NCBI GenBank assembly: GCA_025531455.1
Contig: JAMYHL010000008.1
Coordinates: 744,001-808,000 of the forward strand
DNA from: Apiotrichum sp. Y4204
Lineage: Eukaryota > Basidiomycota > Tremellomycetes > Trichosporonales > Trichosporonaceae
DNA length: 64,000 nt
Direction: 5' to 3'
Notes under the pieces: generated by a model
What the model was told of the DNA's origin: nothing
Database searches by the model: none
The model's input: only the letters and a program-made list of their open reading frames with translations
Translations under genes and position numbers: made by a program
Part shown: positions 22,904-34,000 of the stretch, piece after piece
Position numbering within the stretch: the first letter of the stretch is position 1
Layout of the letters: every line of letters begins with the position of its first letter

Positions 22904-24892
22904 ATGACGGTCCTGCTTCGACTCGACCCGGACAAGCCGGAAACAGGGCTGTCTGGGCGCTCGTTTGCCACGCCGGCCGAGCAAAGTGAGGACAGCGACG
23001 AGCTTCCCACCCTCGCCGACGTCGTGCGCAGGGTCCGTGGTGCCCGCCGGATTGTCGTTGTATGTGGTGAGTGCCCTCATATTATTCATTTGAGGTGCGG
23101 CTCGCTCCGCCCCGAGTGGCTCCTTTGATGCAATCAAATATTGACAACTAGGTGCCGGTGTCTCAACCGCAGCTGCGATCCCCGACTTCCGCTCAGCCCG
23201 TGGACTGTTCACTGGTGCAAAAGGACATGCTGTGAAGGATCTCTTCCACGTCAAGAGCTTGAGCGTGAGTGGTGCTGTGTGTTTGTGTTGGATTGCTGCT
23301 CACTCCCCCAGTCGGCTGCCCTACTCCCAGATCACCATGCCCTGCTCACAGATCTGTGTGAGCGCACGTTCTCGGCGCAGCCCACACAATTCCATCAGCT
23401 GCTTGCATCTATCGACGCGGACGGCCGGCTGCTGCGATGCTATACCCAAAACATTGACGGCCTCGAGGAACGGGCGGGTTTGCGCACTGGTGTTCCTCCG
23501 CAGCGCAAGCGAGCGCGAAGAGGCAAGGAGCGTGCAGCAGACGACACCTCTGCAAATGTCAGTGCCGCTGTGAGCGCCACCGCCAGCGCATCGGAGAGTG
23601 TAGCCAATACGCCATCTGAATCGGGCTGCTCCGCACCAGGCGAGGGGGCGCCCCCTACAGAACACGAACCCGCACCGCGGTGTATCCCTCTTCACGGACT
23701 CCTTCGGGACATGCACTGCTCGCTGTGTTCCACCAAAGCCTCCCTGTCGGATTACCTTCCCTTGCCACCAGCACCGATTTCTTGTCCAGGGTGCGACTTG
23801 ACTTCATCATTGCGCTCTGCACTCTCTGAGCGGCAACGTCGCGTTGGAAGCCTACGCGCTAGTGTCGTCCTCTACGGCGAAGAACATCCCGAAGGCGAGC
23901 TCATCGGTTCCGTCGTGGAGCGCGATTTGAAAGGCACCGGCCGTCGTGGAGAGCGAGAAGGGCGGTTGGATATGCTGATCGTCGCTGGCACCTCCCTTGC
24001 CATTCCCGGCGTCAAGCGCATGGTCAAGGAGATGGGCAAGGCGCTTTCCGCACGTCCGCCGTCTTCCGTCCGCGATGGGAAAGCGCCACCGGTGCGTACG
24101 GTACTGCTCAATGCTGAGCCGCCGGCCAAGCCTGGAGAATGGGACGGCGTGTTCGATGCGTGGGTACAGGGCGATGTCCAGCAGTTTGCCTCTCTCGTAG
24201 CCGACCCGACATTCGCCCCACCGGTGGAAACGACTAGGACTACGCCGAAGAAGAAGGCCGCGGATGACATGCCGCCTACACCAGCTAGCATGCCGGTGAA
24301 GAAGAAGCCACGCACACCCAAAGCGTCTTCCCAGTCGGACGCAGATACCACTCCGACGAAGAAGCCCCGCGTACGAAAGGCGCCTACTCAGTCGGACGCA
24401 GATACCTCGCCGTCGAAGCAACCCCGCGCACGCAAGGCCCCTACCCAGTCGGACACAGATGCCACGCCGAAGAAGAAACCTCGGGTACGGAAAACTGCCC
24501 CAGCAACAGATTCCGACGCCGACGCGACCCCGACCAAGAAAAAGCGCCCACCATCGCTCCCACTTACCCCGCGCCCAACCCCGCCGCGTCCTCGTGCAAA
24601 GGGGGCGGCCAAGAAAACCCCAACGAAGCGCTCACGCTCATCGCCCTCCCCATCCCCATCCCCTTCAACTTCACCCAATCCATACATCGACCTCCCCGAT
24701 CTTCCAGGAAACCGCAGCGAGTGGGCCGAGTGCCATGCGCCGCCGTTCCCCACCTCGGAAGAGTTCAGCCGCAGCACCTTTGAATCTCTTGTCGCGCACT
24801 CGCGCACGCATGGCGATCCGTACGTGGAGATTGTGGTCTCGCCAACGCACGTCGCGCGCGCGCGCTTCTCCCCGCCCCCGCCCATCTGTTAA
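22904..24892 (+). CDS. sirtuin, Hst3/Hst4-like NAD+-dependent histone deacetylase
   Basis: Three exons (22904-23066, 23152-23264, 23312-24892) with introns of 85 and 47 nt encode 618 residues. The Rossmann-fold signature GAGVSTAAAIPDFRS is rebuilt across the first intron (residues about 55-69), followed by GLFTG, the NAD-binding TQNID (about residue 141), the catalytic His in LHGLLRD, and two zinc cysteine pairs, CSLC and, 22 residues on, CPGC. A GTSLAIPGVK motif and NAEP complete the fold near residue 400. The arrangement and the large inserts fit the Hst3/Hst4 branch, nuclear enzymes that remove acetyl from histone H3 Lys56; that assignment is by resemblance. An acidic/serine insert (residues about 165-225) separates TQNID from the catalytic His. 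The C-terminal 230 residues form a basic, phosphorylatable tail with 19-residue repeats. The start is the first ATG that leaves a short N-terminus before the Rossmann fold. Confidence 0.9.
24302..24535 (+). repeat. 57-bp coding tandem repeat in the sirtuin tail
   Basis: Three in-phase copies of a 57-bp unit (24302-24358, 24359-24415, 24416-24472) and a fourth, longer copy of 63 bp (24473-24535). The encoded unit is K-K/Q-P-R-x-x-K-A-x-x-Q-S-D-x-D-x-x-P, a basic patch followed by Ser-Asp acidic sites. The copies differ mainly at third positions and at a few residues, so they are not very recent. The unit resembles a casein kinase II site next to a nuclear localisation-like basic cluster. Confidence 0.85.
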
Positions 24893-25162
24893 ACCCATCT
24901 GTCAGCATGATTATTTCTGCATCCCTTCATCTCCATAACCATAGTATTTTGTATGCATCACCTTTGTACATCAAGCTACGCGCGACCCGGCGGCCGAACG
25001 GGACCGAGAGATTCTTCGATAAGGAGTCGATATGGTATGGCTGAATTGCCGCAGTTCGGATCCGAACTGCAAGATGCCGACTGATATGACCTGACGCCCC
25101 TGGTGTATAACAACACTTGTCCCAGCCTCACTCCTCATTCACCGTCCGCTAACAACCCACTG

Positions 25163-26285
25163 ATGGCATTGAATGAGGATAGTTCATCCTCCGTTACGGT
25201 GCTCACCGAACATACTCTGCAATGCGCAGATACAGGCGCAGCAGCTGGCCTCGGGGAGTTCCAGCTTTTTACCGTGCAGCACACGCGCTTCGCGTGCGAC
25301 GGCGTTGCCCTCGGAATCACCGTGCACCACCTGGCGTGCGATGCTGGTGGGTTCTTTCAGCCTCGTCCGTGATCCACCCCCGCAGCTCCCAAAGCCGCAT
25401 ATCAGGTCGTTCCTCGCTGAACCCCTCTCACACGAGGTAGCGGCCGCCGTGCTCGTGAACCAGCCTGAGAGCGCCTTCCTCCAGGACTCGAATGGAGCCG
25501 AGCACGAGACTGGCTCCGCGGAGTGGGACTCAATCTTCCCCTCTGGTGCGTCGCGGGTCCTCAGCGGCGTGCTGACGTTCTCGCCCGCGGAGCTGGCGGC
25601 ACTCAAAAAAGCGGCGACAGGTGAGGGGTGGGTGTCGACACACGAGGCGCTCGTCGCCCATCTTGTGCAGCGTATCTACCTCGCGCGCCTCAGTGTGCTG
25701 GGACGCGAGGGCATCCCGCCGTCCGAGCGGCAACAGGCACTGCACCGCGAGATCCTCAGCTCGATCAATGTGCGCGACGCCTCGCCCCTCGGTCTTCCGG
25801 AATGATACTTCCCAAATGCGATATACAGCCCCACGGCAGATAAATTGCACGATGTCCTGCTCGGCCCGCTACCGGGCGTCGCGGCGGCGATTCACGAGAT
25901 GTACCGCCACGTCACCCCAGCCGACATGCGGCACGTGTGCGACTGGACCGCCCCGCAGCGTGACAAGCGTCGCGTACAAGGGACGTTCATGTACAAACCA
26001 GGCGGCTTTGTCGTTACCCAGTGGACACCGTTCGCGATGTACATTAATGTGGGGTTCTACGGGGATGTTCTGGCGCCCGTGAGCCAGCCGTTCATGAACA
26101 TTTTGCTGCTTGATGGGCTGGCAAAGTCCTTTTCCTCTCCTGAAGGCGGGCTGGATATCAATCTTACACTCGCGGAGCCTGTGTGGGAGGTATTGGATGA
26201 GGATGCGGAGTTCCGGAAGTTTCAATATTATAATGTAGATGTCAGTCGTCTGCTGGAGGTGGGGCCACGATCTGTGATGATATAA
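25163..26285 (+). pseudogene. broken BAHD-type acyltransferase (PF02458-like)
   Basis: BAHD-type transferases move acyl groups from CoA to alcohols or amines in secondary metabolism. The remains show the catalytic HxxxD (HHLACD) near 25330, preceded by a typical FQLFTVQHTRFACDGVALG strand pattern, then a middle segment and a C-terminal part with an INVGFYGD segment in the place of the usual DFGWG, and a dGla...gGldinl strand region. It is broken in at least two places. The reading frame changes from phase 2 to phase 0 between about 25335 and 25372 with no acceptable intron (the only GT-AG pair there is 14 nt apart). A TGA at 25803-25805 then interrupts a block that continues in the same frame (GLPE, stop, YFPNAIYS). 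The usual 100 or so N-terminal residues are absent. Substitution of the DFGWG aspartate also argues for lost function. A sequencing error could explain one lesion but hardly all. Confidence 0.75.
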
Positions 26286-26832
26286 TATAGTCAGTTCGCC
26301 AGTGCCACATGTCTTGGACGGCCGCAAGGTGATTATCGTAGGGGAAAGCGACATTCAGAGGGGACTGTGGATGAAGAGCGTACAGGATGATGATTTCCTG
26401 GTATTATTCTCTGTATTTTTCTATCGCCGTTTTTTTCTCTGCCCCATCCTTTCTCCAAAACAGAAGAAGATATGGCTTATCTATCAGGTCTCACGGAGTT
26501 TGGATTAACAATATATTTTGCGGAAGAGTTGTCGGATAAAGACGTTGTGGTGTGAGATGCAATAGTTGAACGTTTGTGTGAGCCGTTCGCCACAACCCTC
26601 ATATGGTGATGAACAATGACGGTCTCGCACACATATTGTGCTAGGGCACAATAGAACACAAGATGTTGAAAACCGCTAGGAGCAACTCTCCCCTTTCTCT
26701 GCACTCGCTATGTCAGCTACCCTCTCTCCGTAATTCTATGTCTGCTGCATGTCCATCTACGGTTCCACATGAGATCCCAAGATTAATGCCACCCCGAGGT
26801 CCCCGTCGTGGAGAATATAATTTTGTCTAGGT
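26286..26832. other. intergenic region between the acyltransferase remnant and FPS
   Basis: This 547-base stretch is relatively AT-rich and lies between converging features; it should hold the 3' untranslated region of the FPS gene (minus strand). I see no coding sequence or structured RNA in it. Confidence 0.45.
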
Positions 26833-28168
26833 TTACTTCTGGCGCTTGTAGACCTTGTTGAGGAACGAGGTGAAGACCTCCTGCTTGAGGCCGGTCGCCT
26901 TCTCGTCGATCTTGCTGATGAGGCCAGTGAGCATGGCGTGGCTCTCAGCCTCGTACTTCTCGAAGCGCTGGGGAATGTTGATCGGGTCCTGCGAGTAGAG
27001 CTCCTTGACGCGCGCCTCGGCCTCGGCGTCCTTCTTGCCGTAGTTGTCGTCGAGGATCGCACGCTGCTCGGGAGTCGCGTGCTTGAGCGCAATGTTGACG
27101 TTCCACGAGCACTTGTTGTCAAGAATGTCGGTGCCAATCTTGCCGAGGACCTCGGGAGGAGCGTACGCGTCAAGGTAGTCGTCTTGAACCTGGAAGTACT
27201 CGCCCATGGGGATGAGAATGTCAAGGGCGGCCTTGTACGCAGCCTCGTCCTTGATGCCGTGGACGCGCATGGCAAGCGCAACGGGGAGGTAGAACGAGTA
27301 GAACGCAGTCTTGTACACGACAATGAGGTGGTGCTTCTCCAGCGAGAACTTGGAGAGGTCAACCTGGTCCTCGGGCGCGGTGATCAAGTCGATCAGCTGG
27401 CCGAGCTCGGTCTGGAAGGTGGTCTGTTGTCAGAGATGCATTTGCTGGGTCGTCTCACCTCGAGGAAGAGCTCAAGAAGGTCAACATAGTACGGCTGCTG
27501 GCGGAAGTGCTTCTTGAGGAGGTAGTAGATGGCCGCCTCGAGCATGAACGAGTCATTAATGGCAATGTACTTGACACCGGGCTGACGGTACCAGCACGGC
27601 TGGCCACGGCGCGTAATGGAGCCGTCCATGAGGTCATCCGAGACAAGGAAGAAGCCCTGGAGCTACGATGTTAGTAAGAGCCGACACTTCGTACGATGAT
27701 CAGGTATCATGGAGTCACTCCAGGAGTGCCTGCCAAGCACTCAGTTCGTCCCACTCACGAGCTCAATGCACCAGCCGAGGAGGGCGGCGTGGAAGTACTC
27801 GTCATCGGTAAGGTCCGAGCCCTTGAGGATCTCAAGAGTGTCAACGACCGAAAGGCCGCGGTTGAGCTTGCCGCCGGGGACGTTGTGGTAGAGGTTCTAA
27901 TGTCAGCGATGTGGCTCGCTGTGAGGAGAGATGAGCAGGAGGGTGAGCGATTGGGAGATCAAAAGTCACCTTCGATCTTAACAGAGTAGCTTGTCAATCG
28001 TTCCCGGTGCTGCACGTCGCCCATGCTCTCTTCCCCGTCACACACCTTCTTGTACCACTCGATGGCCTCCTGGGGCATACCCTCGCCCTTAAGGTAAGCG
28101 AGGAGCTCCTCGGCGATGGTATCGAAGACGCCCTCGAAACGCGCGCGCCTGGCAGCCTTGTCGGACAT
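26833..28168 (-). CDS. ERG20: farnesyl diphosphate synthase
   Basis: Four exons (28046-28168, 27759-27896, 27459-27662, 26833-27423) with introns of 149, 96 and 35 nt encode 351 residues, the normal length. The enzyme condenses dimethylallyl diphosphate with two isopentenyl diphosphates to make farnesyl diphosphate for sterols, dolichol, ubiquinone and protein prenylation. Motifs: [18 protein letters not shown] (residues about 44-61), the first aspartate-rich motif DDLMD (about 97-101) with an FF pair just upstream that limits chain length to C15, an RRGQPCW motif, and the second aspartate-rich motif DDYLD followed by [15 protein letters not shown]. The C-terminus KVYKRQK fits the basic tail that closes the active site. 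The intron positions all fall between codons. It is divergent from the NC2 alpha gene. Confidence 0.96.
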
Positions 28169-28901
28169 TGTGAACAGGTGGATAGAAGGAGTGGGAGGGA
28201 GAAGAGGAGACAATGAGATTGTTATCTGGACAATGTTCGGACAAAGGTTCAGATTAATAAAAAGAGGCCTCGGTCGCTATCAGCAACCCGTGTGTCTCGC
28301 TGCGCTGGCTAGGCTGGGCGTGGATTTTGAAATCCCTGAAATTCATGGCACGATTGCCTTGCATTTTCCCCGCCAGCAGCAGTTCAGCGCGACTGGGCGC
28401 GTCCGCGCGTACGCCCCTCCACCGGAGATCCGCCCGTCTAGATCGTCTAGATCGCGCACAGGGCGTCCCATACAAAATAAGCGGGACAAAAAGGATTGGC
28501 AGACAGATCCGCATGGCTCCCACGCCAAAGTACTGCCTGATTCGGCAAAACTAAACCACGCTAAAATGGCCATGCGCGATGCACGCGAGCCTTTTAGAAT
28601 GTCGCTGGTTTCCTAATCGTTTCTAATGACCCTGTAACATCAATCTCAATGTTTATATCTGCATTAACCTCCATTTGAACAGCAACACGTGACTCTTTCC
28701 CCGTTTCCGCCACCGTTCACTTTTGGCACACACCCTCTCAGACAATGTGACCACTGACTGGCACTGGGCCACAAATTCCATATATTGTCAGTGGCAGAGA
28801 CAAGCATCACACATCCTCATCCATTGTTCCGCCCAGCTCAACGAACCTTGTTCATCCGTCACGACTCTCTCAACAGCACCCTCGCATAGTCGCACAGCAC
28901 C
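28169..28901. promoter_or_regulatory. shared upstream region of FPS (-) and NC2 alpha (+)
   Basis: This 733-base head-to-head spacer must contain both promoters. It has a CACGTG at 28686-28691. The minus strand beside FPS is pyrimidine-rich, and the plus strand before 28902 is C/T- and CA-rich, matching two outward-facing leaders. No coding feature seen. Confidence 0.45.
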
Positions 28902-29662
28902 ATGCCGCCCAAACTCACCAAGCGCTCCAAGACGTCGCGGGTGAGTAGTAATCTGCGCGGTTGCTGCACAGCTTCGTCTTCCCTCCGTACACTGCTGACA
29001 CCCAGTTCCCCGTCGTGCGTGCCCCGACCCCCGAGAAGATAGCGACTGACCCCGCAGGCGAGGATAAAGAAGATTATGCAGATGGACGAGGAGGTCGGAA
29101 AGCTTGCGTCCGCCACGCCGGTTATGATCTGTGCGTGGATGGCGCGTACCTGCGGGCGCACCAGCTAAGCATCACAAATTCGATAACTGACACACCACAG
29201 CCAAGTCGCTCGAATGCTTCCTCCAGCTTTTGATAGATGAGACCGCAAAGGAGACACGGGAGCGCGGCTCTCGCAAGATGGTCCCGTATCACCTGTTAGT
29301 CGCATTGTCCTGCCCGACGCGAACCGCTATGCGATCCGTTAGGAGCTGACAATAACAGGAAGGCGATGATCGACAAGTCTGACCAGTTCGACTTCCTTCG
29401 CGAGATGGTCGAGGGCATCCCCGACCCGCAGGAGAAGCCGGCAGCGTCCCGCCGCAAGGCGACCGCAGATGGCAGCGCGCCGACGCCCCGTCGCCGTGGT
29501 GCGGCTGCCAAGATCGAGGAGGCCAAGAAGGAGGTTGTGCCGCCGCCGGGATCGCTGCCAGCGATCGGCACTTGGAAGCGAGACTCAGCGGGCCAGGGCA
29601 GCGGCGAGGACGGCAAGGGCATGTTTGACGACTATGAGGATGACAACTACGACGACTACTAG
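28902..29662 (+). CDS. BUR6: negative cofactor 2 alpha (DRAP1/Bur6-type histone-fold protein)
   Basis: Five exons (28902-28940, 29006-29014, 29058-29130, 29201-29294, 29359-29662) encode 172 residues. NC2 alpha pairs with NC2 beta on TBP-bound promoters and blocks TFIIA/TFIIB entry, repressing or tuning RNA polymerase II initiation. The histone fold spans residues about 13-85: the FPVARIKKIMQMDEEVGKL start, ATPVMISKSLECFLQLLI helix and SRKMVPYHLKAMI loop-helix are all close to human DRAP1. To keep the invariant R-F-P-V-A-R-I-K-K run, the second exon must be only 9 nt (Phe-Pro-Val), flanked by introns of 65 nt and 43 nt with good donors and acceptors. The remaining introns are 70 and 64 nt. 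The tail is Ala/Pro/Lys-rich and ends in an acidic, tyrosine-rich FDDYEDDNYDDY segment. Confidence 0.9.
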
Positions 29663-30227
29663 GCGTCTATTTTTGCCACACTTCACACTCCGACAGCATC
29701 CAACAGGCACCCGATGCCACCACGAGATTCACTGTCCCATTACGCGGCACCCCATTATGCGGCATCACCCGGGCCGTCCAGAAACGGACCGGGCGACAAG
29801 ATCAGCAGACAATTGAGACGATTAGACGCGTAGGCAGATGTTCACAATTACGAGTACAGTAGTCGCAGTAGCCGTGATTAGCACAACATGTATCATTGTG
29901 TAACTACGATGTGCAGCTACTCGTCGGGAGAGTAACGGGTATCATACACGCTGGTAAAAGACTAGGATTCAAATGTATTCACAACAGGTGGGGCTTGACT
30001 TCTTCTTCTCGTGTCCATATGGTTTTCTTCTCGCCGTATTGTCGGCATGCGGTGCAGGATGATAATGAGTGGAGCCACAGTGAGGGATGCGGGCCGCGGA
30101 AAAGCGGAAACAGGGGAAAATTGATGGTGACGGGTGTACGGGTGTAGCAGAGTGGTGCGTTTGTTTGCTAGCGTTCCGCGTGGTTGTGGCTCAACATGTT
30201 GTGCTCCCCACCGTCGCGAGACCTGGC
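29663..30227. other. intergenic region after NC2 alpha
   Basis: This 565-base spacer lies between two converging coding ends (NC2 alpha and the tentative gene at 30228-30791). It is of mixed composition and I see no gene or RNA. Confidence 0.4.
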
Positions 30228-30791
30228 TTAGACCATACTCAGGTGATCGTTCCAGCTGATCATTGGCGCCGGCAGCGGCTCTGTACGGCGGTCTGTTGTG
30301 AAGAAGAGGTACTTGCGGGGCTGGCGGAATGGGTGGTTGGCGTGCGTGTGCGGGCTGAGCGGGTGTGGGTGGGTGGAACGGTGGGGGTAGGCGGTGGCGG
30401 CGGCACCTGTGCGATCGCGCACGACGGCCATGGGAGCATGAGTCTCGGCGTGCTGATGTCAGTTACGGTCATTGAATGTGGGGGGAGAGTCGTGGACTTT
30501 AGAATGGTGGCAGGAGTTGAGGCAGTGCATGGAAGGAGGGGCTCGACCGTCGTTGTTTTCGTCGCCATCGGTAGGGCCAGAACAATCGACTGGGATAATG
30601 TCTCCCGGCGACTTTTCAAATGCTTTGGACGTCGGTGCAGTCGATGGTCTGCACGACAGTTTCCGTCTCCAGTCCGCGCCACTCGTTCTCTGTTGGTGAC
30701 TCACCTCAATAGAGAGACGAACGGGTGGTGGCCTGACCTTGGCACGGACGAGGGCCGACAGGCGGGGGACGAGGGCAGGAGACGGGTGCAT
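30228..30791 (-). CDS. tentative small spliced gene, 103 residues, possibly mitochondrial
   Basis: Minus-strand exons 30705-30791 and 30228-30452, joined over a 252-nt intron with GTGAGT donor and a CTAAC/CTGAC-like branch just before the CATCAG acceptor, give 103 residues. I do not recognise the protein. The first exon encodes MHPSPALVPRLSALVRAKV followed by PPPVRLSIE, arginine-rich and free of acidic residues until its end, resembling a mitochondrial presequence. The second exon is His/Pro-rich, then has an ordered-looking C-terminus with FRQPRKYLFFTTDRR and ends in ISWNDHLSMV. Upstream on the minus strand, about 30800-31100, the sequence is pyrimidine-rich like the leaders of other genes here. 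The intron is longer than most in this window. Support is only splice signals and composition, so the call is weak. Confidence 0.35.
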
Positions 30792-33700
30792 GATGAGGTG
30801 ATGAATAGGGAGAGGGGAGGAAGTCGTGCTCAAGTGAGGGGTGCACGACGAGTTCGGGTGGGGTGCTTTTGTACGACGAGGACGGCCGTCGCAGGCGTTC
30901 AGGTTGTGATGAGAGTGGGGGTTGTCAGTGCTGGCAGAGCCGAGGAGTTCCGACAGCTGATTAAGAATCAGGAAGGATGGCGGATGGGGTGGTGATGAAA
31001 ACTTGTCGTCGATCAACAGCAATAACTACAACGGCAATGGGGATAGGGGACACGCAAAGGGCGTGGTGGTGCGGTACGTGCGGTGGACGGGCAGTGATTT
31101 TTTCGAGTGTGCTGTGTGGGCAGGGGGCGCAGGAGGGCAGTGGCGACTTGCAAGCCTCGACGCTGTGCGCGGTTTTTCGAGGTGGTGGGTAGGTGTGTGG
31201 AATGCAGAGATTCACAGATGGGAAATGGCAAGACGACGGACGGGGATGAGTAAATGGCTTAATGGCAATGGCGATGGCAGGAGACCATGCCCATGGAATT
31301 GGTGTTGGGTTTATGATGGCTAGCCGCGACGTGCAGCATGTGCAGCGTCCTACATGTGTGACAAGAGCTCCCGAGCAATGCAAGCACCACCTTGTGCGCA
31401 ACTCTGCGCGGAGCAAGCGCAAGCGCCTCTCCCTCATCCTGTGTGGCGCGTGCAGAGCTTGCGAGCAAAACCCCCCCAACGAGGCCGGAAGCGAGCCCCC
31501 TCGTCTAGCCTCTACATCATTCCATTCTATTCATGACATTGCACTTGACGGGGTGTGGGCGGTGCACAGCAGCAAACGACTGTTGTTGTGGCACTGATGC
31601 AACAAAGTAACCATGTCATTGTCGCAGTCAGCCGACGGCACTCCACCGCGCAGTGCAACAGTATGTTGTCCCGCTGTGGCCACCCACCCTGAGGGCCGAT
31701 CGGGGTCGGTCACTTTGAGGAAGGGGGAGGGGGGCTCGGTGTAGTGGGCCTGGGCTGCAGGCCTGGAGGGGCTGTGGGATCACCCAAATAACGTTTCCCC
31801 ACAAAAAAGGAGAGCTGTCCCTGGGCTGGGCATTAATCGTCGACTTCCGACCCCTCTGCCCCGGTGCCGCATCCACCACCTTCCCCGGGCTTCCCCGTCG
31901 GGCCCCGCTGGCGTACGGGTGTTTCATTCCGACCTAGCAGCTAGCGGTTACGCTCTCCTCGACCTGGCATGGCATCGGGCTACCACACATTCAGTGGCGT
32001 CCCAGGCCTCGGGCAACTAGCTCAAGTGCACCACACAGGCCTCACAGTTTGTCGTGTACCTCACGGTTGTCGTTCTTGGCATACGCCAAAGGCCCTTGGG
32101 CACCGAGATGCATGCGTGAGATCGTGAGAAGAGGGCCCACAACGGTTCGGCAGTCAAAGGTCAGGTGAACATGCTCTCGGAACCGCGCTCGGCAGTCCGA
32201 ATGGGTCGCGTCAAGCTGTGAAGAGCACGTTCTCAAGACGACATCGTGACAGTGTAAGAGGTGGGGAGCAGGAAGACGATGGCCTGATATCTGGCGCTTG
32301 GATCCACATTGTCACTCAGAAGCCTGCTTTCACTAAGCCCTGTGTCGCGCTCGCTTGTCCAGAGTCAACACCACCTATATGTACCTCCAACGACAAAGTC
32401 CTGCCTGTAATACCATGTGCATTCTGCATTCTGGGCCTTTGTCGGAGCGCGGTCTCCACACACCACTGGCAGCGCTGGCTTGGCTGATAGCTGGTTGCAC
32501 GTTGTTTGCGCCTCGAGCGACTGAGACAGGTGATCTACACAAAATACCAGATGGGCGATCATCTGCCACCAGAACCCGAGGCACGACTAGCGCGATAACA
32601 GATGTGGGCGGAAGAATACCAGATAGCGCGGGTCGAAAACCAAATTGACTCCTGGTTTTTGCCCACACCCCCTTCCCCCCGCCACACACACTGCAGCGCG
32701 GCAGCGGCGGAGCGGCCAACCCAGCCCACGGGCACCAACAAGCTCCCAACATTCCGCGAGGGACACGTCATGACGATCTTTTGCCGTCTCGTGTGCCGCC
32801 CCTTGCCCCTCGGCGATCTCGCTAGCTCGCTTGAAGTGAAGCTGAATGAAGTGAACGTTCTGCGTCATTGTGAACGTGCTTGGGCTGGACATCTTAGGCA
32901 TTCGCGTACCGAGTGACTTCATGTCCACCAGACACCCAGCGTTGTGGTATGGTGTTACTTGTGGCAGATTTGTGGTCGCACAGGTTGTGTCGTGGTGATC
33001 ACTCTGGGTGTCGCTGCGATTGTGGCGCAAGAGGTAGTCACTCAACCCCGCGACAACTCCAGACCGGATTACTAGACATGACGGGAACTTTCGCACCCAC
33101 CCCGGCCGTACAGGCCGACGCACAGGCCGTGGCGCGGGGTCCCGGGGCGCGCGGGGCTCATCGACGTCGGTGTGGAGTGAGGAGGGGGTAGACGTCGTTG
33201 GCCGTGTCGGGCTGGATGGTGCTTCTGGCGAAGGTACCCGGTGTGGCTTCCAAGCCTCGCAGCTTCCCTGCTTCCCAAATGACTTGGACACGGGTGAGCG
33301 GGGCTCCGTGCAGGGAACGGTGGACATGTGCACGATGGATGCAAGTTCCTAGAGAGGTCGCCCGAGCGTAAGTGGTGACGCGTTCCAACGCTTCTCGTTC
33401 TCGAGATACAATCTCCACCGAGGCGACGCAACGCCAAACCTGTTTCGACGCTTCATGACTTCAGATCTCCGCCGAAACAACGCAACGCCAAAACTGTTTC
33501 GACGCTTCATTACTTCAGGTCTCCAACCTCGGGACGTGGTCATTTAGTCACTTGGCACTTGTGGCGTGATCCTTGTGTCGATCAGCTCGACTGTCGAGGG
33601 CGTTGCTCAGAATCAGCTGAGCAGAGGTGAGTGGACTGCGCCCCCGGGTGGCACTGGCGTGCAGGCCGTACAGGCGCGATGGGGCGGCGCCGCATGGATC

Positions 33701-34000
33701 TCCATCTGGCGATCCGCCGCGCGCCGCATGAGTCATGGCGATCATGGCATTGTCCATCATATGATCATATGCCATCATTCATCCTTCTCCAACATCTCAG
33801 CATAGCTCCATCCTTCTTCTGAGCATTGCTCTTCATCTCTCACTTCATTGACTTCTATCATCTCTCAGCGCAGCCCCAGTTGACAGTCGTGGCAGACTCT
33901 CCGCCTCGGCCCTGCACTCCGTATCGCCGCGGCTTTTCCGTGCCATATCATTTTTCTCATTCGGCCGATGTCGCCGATGTCGCCGAAGCTGATCTGCATC
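30792..34000. other. gene-poor 3.2 kb region
   Basis: Apart from the probable promoter of the tentative gene (about 30800-31100) I see no supported coding sequence. The plus strand is G-rich from about 30300 to 31250. A 54-bp tandem repeat lies at 33411-33518 and a 14-bp perfect palindrome, CATATGATCATATG, at 33758-33771. The sequence just before the tRNA has short CGATGTCGC repeats (about 33965-33990). Confidence 0.45.
33411..33518. repeat. 54-bp tandem duplication
   Basis: Two adjacent 54-bp copies, 33411-33464 and 33465-33518, differ at about seven positions. Both contain CAACGCCAAA and TTTCGACGCTTCAT in the same places. They are in noncoding DNA about 480 bases before tRNA-Arg. There is no sign of further copies next to them, though a decayed partial copy (CGCTTC...TCGAGATAC) may precede the first. 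Confidence 0.8.

Noticed and set aside
30087..30995. A 302-codon plus-strand open frame
   Set aside because: Its composition is that of a pyrimidine-rich leader read on the opposite strand (Gly, Val, Arg, Trp). The minus strand has the better splice signals.
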